Below are positions 59,257 through 64,000 of a stretch of DNA of 64,000 nt, one piece after another. The position numbers and the translations under genes are program-made. Source of the stretch: Arenibacter algicola (GTDB taxonomy: Bacteria; Bacteroidota; Bacteroidia; Flavobacteriales; Flavobacteriaceae); assembly GCF_000733925.1 (NCBI RefSeq), contig NZ_JPOO01000003.1, positions 620,001-684,000 of the forward strand, written 5' to 3'. Each line of letters starts with the position of its first letter. Positions within the stretch are counted from its first letter, which is position 1. The notes beneath the pieces are model-generated. The model was not told where the DNA came from. It worked only from the letters and a program-made list of their open reading frames with translations, and did no database searches.

Positions 59257-60600
59257 TCAGTTTTCCCTAAGAAACGAAAAAAATGTTTTTGGGTAAGCTG
59301 GAGTCTGTCCAATTTCCATGACCGGGTAGGCCAAAAAGTTTATTGGGCCTGACTTAGGACCTGGCTCTATTTGCAGATCCCTCCCCTTACTAAACTCAAT
59401 TCTATTTGCCGGATGCCGCCCAAAATAATAGGTAGCGAGCGCGCTGTATTTATTGGCTTCACTGATATCTACAGGCCACCATTTTTCTTCAGCATAAAAC
59501 TCTGCCCAACAGTGGTAACCATCAATACCCCCGTCGTCACGATCGGAAGGAATGGCGGCCCCAACGGCAAATCGCGCTGGTATTCCGGCAGACCTGGCCA
59601 AGGAAATGAACAAGGCGTGGAATTCCGTACAGTTGCCACTTAGGGCATCACAGGCGTAAACGGCATCTCCCGTACCGTATTTCCCCGCCTTTATATACCG
59701 CATATTATCTATAACGTAATCATAAAGTGCCCTGGCCCGCATTATGGTACCTCCGCCCCCTTTATTACCGATAATGGAATCTGCAAGGATTTGAAAACGG
59801 TCGCCTACAGGCATCAATAAATTAGGCTTGAGATATATGGTAGGCGAGGCCTCCTCTGAATATGGTTTTTTTTCTTGCCGCACTACATCGTAAACAAGTT
59901 TAAGTTTCTTTCCACTATGTACCGGGGAAAGTTCCATATAAAGGATAGTATTGCCATAATATTTTTCACGGAGCAGCTGATGTGCCGTTGGAGCTTCTAT
60001 TTCCAGTAATTTCACGCTTTGAAAGCGGTCGCTCTGCGGTACGGGAATCCAAATCTTTGCCGTCTCCTGCATCTCTGGTAGGCTAACCTCATAATGAAAC
60101 TCAAACCTGTCCTCTCCTTCTTTGATTCCGAGTAAATCCGTAGAGGCGTTTTCTATGGGCATTCTATACCAGCTCTTATCCTTACGCTGTTTCCAAGTGT
60201 AATAGGGTTTTCCATTAAGCTTGTGCAAGGTGGTTTCTGTAACGGTCATACTTCCGGGGTCGCCCTCCAAGAAAAAATCCACATCATAAACATCACCACT
60301 AATATCGGCCAGATCAACACATGCAAAATGCCGTTGAGGGCCCAAATTGGATAGGTATTCGGTATGTACCCGCACCAACTTTAGCCGTAGATCCCTGTCT
60401 TCGGTTGACATGTTAAAATATCCGCCCCCTTCTTCAACCTTTTTGGCTATATTGGCCTTAATGCCCGCCTCTATATCCGAAGTAACTACCTTCGGGATTT
60501 TTTTAACTGCGAGCATTTCCTCTTTTTTCTGCTTTGTGCCCGAATTGCAGGACATAAGTGCGCAAAAAAGCAATGCCAAAATAATCCGATAATCTTTCAT
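59257..60600 (-). CDS. Transglutaminase-like domain lipoprotein
   Basis: 447 residues from ATG 60600 (MKDYRIILALLFCALMSC, lipobox Cys); an upstream in-frame start at 60675 would spoil the signal. The N-terminal half is beta-rich (KLVRVHTEYLSNLGPQRHF, EVSLPEMQETAKIWIPVPQSDRFQ). The transglutaminase-like core (about 300-400) shows the Cys-His-Asp triad as SGNCTEFHALFISLARSAGIPARFAVG, GYHCWAEFYAEEKWWPVDISEA. It probably acts as a periplasmic cysteine peptidase or in cell-wall/protein cross-linking; exact substrate unknown. Confidence 0.9.
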   Translation of the reverse strand: MKDYRIILALLFCALMSCNSGTKQKKEEMLAVKKIPKVVTSDIEAGIKANIAKKVEEGGGYFNMSTEDRDLRLKLVRVHTEYLSNLGPQRHFACVDLADISGDVYDVDFFLEGDPGSMTVTETTLHKLNGKPYYTWKQRKDKSWYRMPIENASTDLLGIKEGEDRFEFHYEVSLPEMQETAKIWIPVPQSDRFQSVKLLEIEAPTAHQLLREKYYGNTILYMELSPVHSGKKLKLVYDVVRQEKKPYSEEASPTIYLKPNLLMPVGDRFQILADSIIGNKGGGGTIMRARALYDYVIDNMRYIKAGKYGTGDAVYACDALSGNCTEFHALFISLARSAGIPARFAVGAAIPSDRDDGGIDGYHCWAEFYAEEKWWPVDISEANKYSALATYYFGRHPANRIEFSKGRDLQIEPGPKSGPINFLAYPVMEIGQTPAYPKTFFSFLREN

Positions 60601-60780
60601 AGTGGGATAACATAATGGTTTCCATGAATTTACAACAATTCCATGGTTCTTCCAATTAAGGATATAACACTCCAATAGCGATCGCTAAAATGATGAAAAT
60701 CTCATTCTGCACTTTGCGCTCTCACCTGTCCACAAATGCTATGTATTAAATAAGCCCTTTGTAGAAACCTTATTTTGGAA

Positions 60781-61061
60781 TTATTCCTTGAGCGATTTCA
60801 TATCTATGACAAATCTATAATTCACATTGCTCTTAAGCATACGCTCATAGGCAACATTGATGTTCTGCATTTTAATGATCTCGATATCCGAAGTAATTTT
60901 ATGCTTTCCATAAAAATCCAACAGTTCCTGGGTTTCTGCAATCCCTCCAATTAAAGATCCTGCCATTGCCCTACGCCCCATAATCCTGTGCACGGTTACC
61001 AGTATTGGATCCAAGGGCCCTAAATAACCAACAACTACCCAGAATTTAGTTTCAATTCTGG
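60781..61061 (-). pseudogene. C-terminal remnant of a zinc-type alcohol dehydrogenase
   Basis: The readable part begins near 61041 (WVVVGYLGPLDPILVTVHRIMGRRAMAGS) and runs to the stop at 60781 (LIGGIAETQELLDFYGKHKITSDIEIIKMQNINVAYERMLKSNVNYRFVIDMKSL). This is the C-terminal quarter of NAD(P)-dependent alcohol dehydrogenases of the YahK/CAD type. The catalytic and Rossmann N-terminal parts are gone; the M13 peptidase gene ends at 61067, just where they should be. An open frame from 61137 reads into that gene and is not meaningful. Confidence 0.8.
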
Positions 61062-61066
61062 GACCT

Positions 61067-63094
61067 TTACCATATCTTAATTCTTTCGTCTTCCGGTTTG
61101 TAATTACGATCGCCTGGCTTAACATTAAATGCCTCATAAAAAGGCGTAAAGTTCATTAATGGGCCATTTACACGCCAAATGGGCGGCGAATGCGGATCGG
61201 TCATCACATAATTGCGCAAGAATTCCTCCCGCATTTTAACCCGCCATATACGTGCAATGGATAAAAAGAAGCGCTGGTCTGGAGTAAAGCCTCCAATCTT
61301 GGTAGTGTCCCGGCCTTGTTCTGTTAGTTTAAATGCATCATAGGCAATGGCAATCCCGGCATTATCCGCGGTGTTTTCCCCAACCGTCAAAGCCCCCTTT
61401 AAATGTATACTATCCAAAACCTTAAAGTCCGAATATTGATCTATAATTTTTTGTGTTCTGGCCTTGAACTGTGTATAATCGTCATCGGTCCACCAATTGG
61501 CAACATTTCCATTTTTGTCATATTGTGCCCCTTGGTCGTCAAAGGCATGGGTGAATTCATGACCTATTACCATTCCTATACCCCCGTAATTCACGGCATC
61601 GTCCGCATACAGGTCAAAATATGGAGCTTGCAAGATTCCGGCGGGAAATACAATTTCGTTTAACGACGGGTTATAATATGCGGTTACCGTAGAGGGAGTG
61701 GTATGCCACTCGTCCCTATTGGGCGGCCTATTAAGCTGTTTTAGCTCATATTGATATTCATCTTGTTGCAAGGCCACCACATTCTCAAAGAATTTATCCC
61801 GATCTATAACTACATCATAGGTTCTCCACACATCCGGATAGCCTATTTTTTTGTTAATGGCATATAATTTGTCCTTCGCTTTTAGTTTGGTGCTATCGCT
61901 CATCCAATCCAAGTCGTCTATGCGTTTCTCCAATACTTTCTGAAAATTATTGACCAAATCCAGGGCCCGTTTTTTGGCATCCTCCTTAAAGTATCGCTTT
62001 ACATATAATTGTCCAAGGGCAAAGCCTATTTGGTCATCCACCCTACGTACCATTTGCTTTGCCCGTGATTGTTGCTGTGCCTGACCGGATAAAACTTTAC
62101 TATACTCAAAAGCAGCATCCCTAAAAGGTGTGCTTAAAATATTGGCATGTGAATCTATGGAGTGAGCTTTCAAGTACAATTTCCAATGGGCCAATGGCAC
62201 CTTAGCCAGTAACTTGTTCAAGGTATCATAATAATTTGGCTGTGAGACATCCAAGGAATCTATCTCTGCTCCCAAATTTGTCAAAAATGATCTCCAGCCC
62301 AAGTTAGGATGTTTTTTATCCAGATCGGAAACAGATATTTTGTGATAGTTTTCTTTAATTATCCTGCGTTCAATACGCGTCTTATGGGCTTGGGCCAATT
62401 GTTTTTCAATACCGTAAACAATAGCTGCCAGGGCGTTTGCATCCCTATCCCCTACCAATTCGAACAGTGAAGTCAGATATGTTTTGTACGCCTCCTGAAT
62501 ACTTTTTACAGATGCATCTTCCTGAAAATAATAATCCCGATCGGGCATGCCCAATCCGGACTGGGCAACATGCAAAATATTAAGGGAGCTATTCTCCTGA
62601 TCGGGAGACACATAAGGCGAAACCATGGAATAATCGCCAGATTTGATCTGGATGGATACAAAATCCATAATGCCGGAAATATCCTTTATGTCTTCTATTT
62701 GGTCCAATAGGGGTTGTATAGGTGTAATTCCTCTTGCATCAATACTAAGGGTATCCATTCCCGATGCATAAAAATCGCCCACCTTTTGTTCAATACTCCC
62801 TTTGGGATTTTCTTGTTGCGACACTTCCTGCAAAATATTTTTAAGCAGTTCCTGCTGTGGAATATTTAAAAATCGATAGGACCCCACTCCAACTTGATCC
62901 TCTGCTATTACAGCTTCGGTGAACCATGTTCGGTTAACGTGGTCGAAGAAATTATCACCTGGTTTAATGGAGTCTGTAATACCCTCAAAAACCACTGTTC
63001 TATCTACAGTTTGAGAATCACTTTTTAAGGACGGTTCGTTTTTACAGCATACAAGTAAACAAATCAGAATTGGGAAGTAGTGAAGATTTTTCAT
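61067..63094 (-). CDS. M13 family (PepO/neprilysin-like) zinc metallopeptidase
   Basis: 675 residues, lipoprotein signal (MKNLHYFPILICLLVCC). Full M13 layout: N-terminal all-helical domain (about 45-420, PGDNFFDHVNRTWF), catalytic domain with NAYYNPSLNEIVFPAGILQAPYFD-type text (TAYYNPSLNEIVFPAGILQ), zinc motif VIGHEFTHAFDDQGAQYDKNGN, third ligand in GENTADNAGIAIAYDAF and the C-terminal KPGDRNYKPEDERIKIW. It degrades peptides at the cell envelope. Complete and probably active. Confidence 0.95.
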   Translation of the reverse strand: MKNLHYFPILICLLVCCKNEPSLKSDSQTVDRTVVFEGITDSIKPGDNFFDHVNRTWFTEAVIAEDQVGVGSYRFLNIPQQELLKNILQEVSQQENPKGSIEQKVGDFYASGMDTLSIDARGITPIQPLLDQIEDIKDISGIMDFVSIQIKSGDYSMVSPYVSPDQENSSLNILHVAQSGLGMPDRDYYFQEDASVKSIQEAYKTYLTSLFELVGDRDANALAAIVYGIEKQLAQAHKTRIERRIIKENYHKISVSDLDKKHPNLGWRSFLTNLGAEIDSLDVSQPNYYDTLNKLLAKVPLAHWKLYLKAHSIDSHANILSTPFRDAAFEYSKVLSGQAQQQSRAKQMVRRVDDQIGFALGQLYVKRYFKEDAKKRALDLVNNFQKVLEKRIDDLDWMSDSTKLKAKDKLYAINKKIGYPDVWRTYDVVIDRDKFFENVVALQQDEYQYELKQLNRPPNRDEWHTTPSTVTAYYNPSLNEIVFPAGILQAPYFDLYADDAVNYGGIGMVIGHEFTHAFDDQGAQYDKNGNVANWWTDDDYTQFKARTQKIIDQYSDFKVLDSIHLKGALTVGENTADNAGIAIAYDAFKLTEQGRDTTKIGGFTPDQRFFLSIARIWRVKMREEFLRNYVMTDPHSPPIWRVNGPLMNFTPFYEAFNVKPGDRNYKPEDERIKIW

Positions 63095-63638
63095 TTGTTG
63101 AGGATATGTTCTCTCAAATATATAAAATATTTGCAGTCACTGTTAAACCACAATACCGTACTAGTACTTCTAAATCTTGACCTTATAGCAGATGATCTAA
63201 AGTTTGACCAACAACTAGCCATTGGAGGCCGCTACGTCCGCAATCACGGCTGTGGACATTCTGACCTTGGCATCCGTCAAGATTACATTGCCTTCTTTTA
63301 AACTTAAATCCAAACTCCCACCTTGAACTAATGCCTGTTTAAAGGAGCGACTACCTCCTCTGGGCTTCAATTCCTGTCTTACCTTTTGCTGTAGAATAAA
63401 AAAAAATCTCTTTTTCAAGATTGTCAAAAAAATATGGCAAACTAGAACATTTTCCGTAGTTATTCTTTTCTGACAAATCTCGTGATAAGGTCCAAAAGAA
63501 TTTAATGTAATGTCATCTAGTTTTAACCCAGATACCCCAACTCCGGTAAGTAGTACTTTTCAATAAGGTAAAAGACAGCCACCTAAAGTTAAAGCTAAGA
63601 GAAAATCAATTGTATGCTCCAATCGCGGGAAAAGAGGA
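63095..63638. other. Gene-poor stretch with a fasciclin relic
   Basis: No intact gene. Most of it is non-coding; the minus-strand relic at 63213-63370 is listed separately. Confidence 0.55.
63213..63370 (-). pseudogene. Remnant of a fasciclin (FAS1) domain gene
   Basis: Minus-strand reading gives SFKQALVQGGSLDLSLKEGNVILTDAKV and VIADVAASNG-stop, like the C-terminal H2 region of FAS1 domains (...DAKV...DVMASNGVIHVID). Sequence upstream and after the stop is degraded (LLVKL-stop). Confidence 0.55.
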
Positions 63639-64000
63639 TTAAATAGAGAGCTCAAGTTTTTTGGTATCCTTTCCTTGTTTAAGCTTTACCTTATACGTAA
63701 TTAAAGGGTTTTCGTTGACTTCATAAAGGATCCGGCATTCCACTTGGTCTATAGCCCAGCCAGGATGTTCTTTTATAACTTTTGAACTCAGATTGTAGGG
63801 TAACCTAATGCTCTTGAAGGTCTGTTCGCTTTTGAGGATAATACCTTGGTAACTGTATACAGTGGTACTAGCATCTTTCCCTTCTTTCATAACCACCTTA
63901 TAGGTAGAATTCTGCTTTGGCATAAACACTGAAGCTTTGGAAATATCATAATTTGCCACCAGCTTTTGAAGTGTTTTAGCCCGCATAGGCATGTAATCTT
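63639..64000 (-). CDS. C-terminal part of a protein of unknown function (cut by window edge)
   Basis: The frame is open through the right edge of the window, so only the last ~120 residues are visible (DYMPMRAKTLQKLVANYDISKASVF, YSYQGIILKSEQTFKSIRLPYNLSSKVIKEHPGWAIDQVECRILY, YKVKLKQGKDTKKLELSI). The pattern of strand-rich text with PYNLSSKVIKEHPGWAI resembles PepSY-like/DUF2874-type periplasmic repeats seen in Bacteroidota, but I am not certain. The ATG at 63992 need not be the start. Confidence 0.55.
   Translation of the reverse strand, partial: DYMPMRAKTLQKLVANYDISKASVFMPKQNSTYKVVMKEGKDASTTVYSYQGIILKSEQTFKSIRLPYNLSSKVIKEHPGWAIDQVECRILYEVNENPLITYKVKLKQGKDTKKLELSI

Noticed and set aside
63215..63427. 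Intact 70-residue gene
   Set aside because: Only a fasciclin C-terminal relic; the rest is degraded.
1..64000. tRNA, rRNA or riboswitch genes
   Set aside because: I looked for clover-leaf and T-loop-like text and well-known riboswitch cores by eye in the gaps and saw none; a covariance-model scan would be needed to be sure.

Overview
The window looks like a chromosomal segment from a marine-type member of the family Flavobacteriaceae (phylum Bacteroidota). The evidence is a 286-residue primary sigma factor of the short Bacteroidota type, a type IX secretion C-terminal domain, many lipoproteins, a CarboxypepD_reg/TonB-dependent receptor, LytTR regulation, DUF6515 and CHRD proteins, and a good match to the flavobacterial promoter consensus (TTG-N17-TAnnTTTG) before the toxin-antitoxin pair. 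No rRNA, tRNA or CRISPR array was recognised. Gene density is low for a bacterium: several 400-1100 bp gaps are filled with dispersed repeats, hairpins and decayed gene fragments.

Layout. 0.3-10.9 kb: TonB-dependent receptor, a repeat-rich gap, recQ (minus strand), an exported metallophosphoesterase, lipoproteins and a four-repeat CHRD lipoprotein. 11.7-17.9 kb: a compact, AT-rich, all-minus-strand accessory island. It holds a ubiquitin-like conjugation operon (Multiubiquitin-domain protein, DUF6791/ThiF E2-E1 fusion, DUF6527 protein) and an upstream MqsR-like toxin with a Panacea-domain antitoxin. The E2-E1 gene is split by an IS21-family element (12878-15611). The target duplication is TTCAAT; removing the element plus one TTCAAT copy restores one 391-codon frame. 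This is the most notable biology in the window: a recently inactivated putative anti-phage conjugation system.

18.5-32 kb: SDR protein, secreted proteins, a TolB-like/TPR/AraC regulator, a tandem array of about 120-bp hairpin repeats with solo copies elsewhere, a DUF6642 protein, a T9SS-secreted propeller protein with a partner lipoprotein, a collagen-like lipoprotein, and an unusual exported pair: PheC (cyclohexadienyl dehydratase) plus a signal-bearing HisC-like aminotransferase. 32-38.6 kb: an ABC permease/M1-peptidase fusion and its ATPase, divergent from a LytS/LytTR two-component pair.

39-64 kb: an 1882-residue protein of unknown function with a C-terminal HEIVH motif, an exported flavin oxidase plus cytochrome c, a cupin/NTF2-like enzyme with a divergent AraC regulator and a decayed relative, a secreted propeller/helical-barrel protein, DUF6515, an old-yellow-enzyme/FadH-type reductase, rpoD, a transglutaminase-like lipoprotein, an M13 peptidase and a partial gene at the right edge. 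Pseudogenes are common (beta-lactamase, cupin, alcohol dehydrogenase and fasciclin remnants, an in-frame stop at 57251, a probable frameshift near 47610). This suggests continuing local decay, or sequence errors for the single-base cases.
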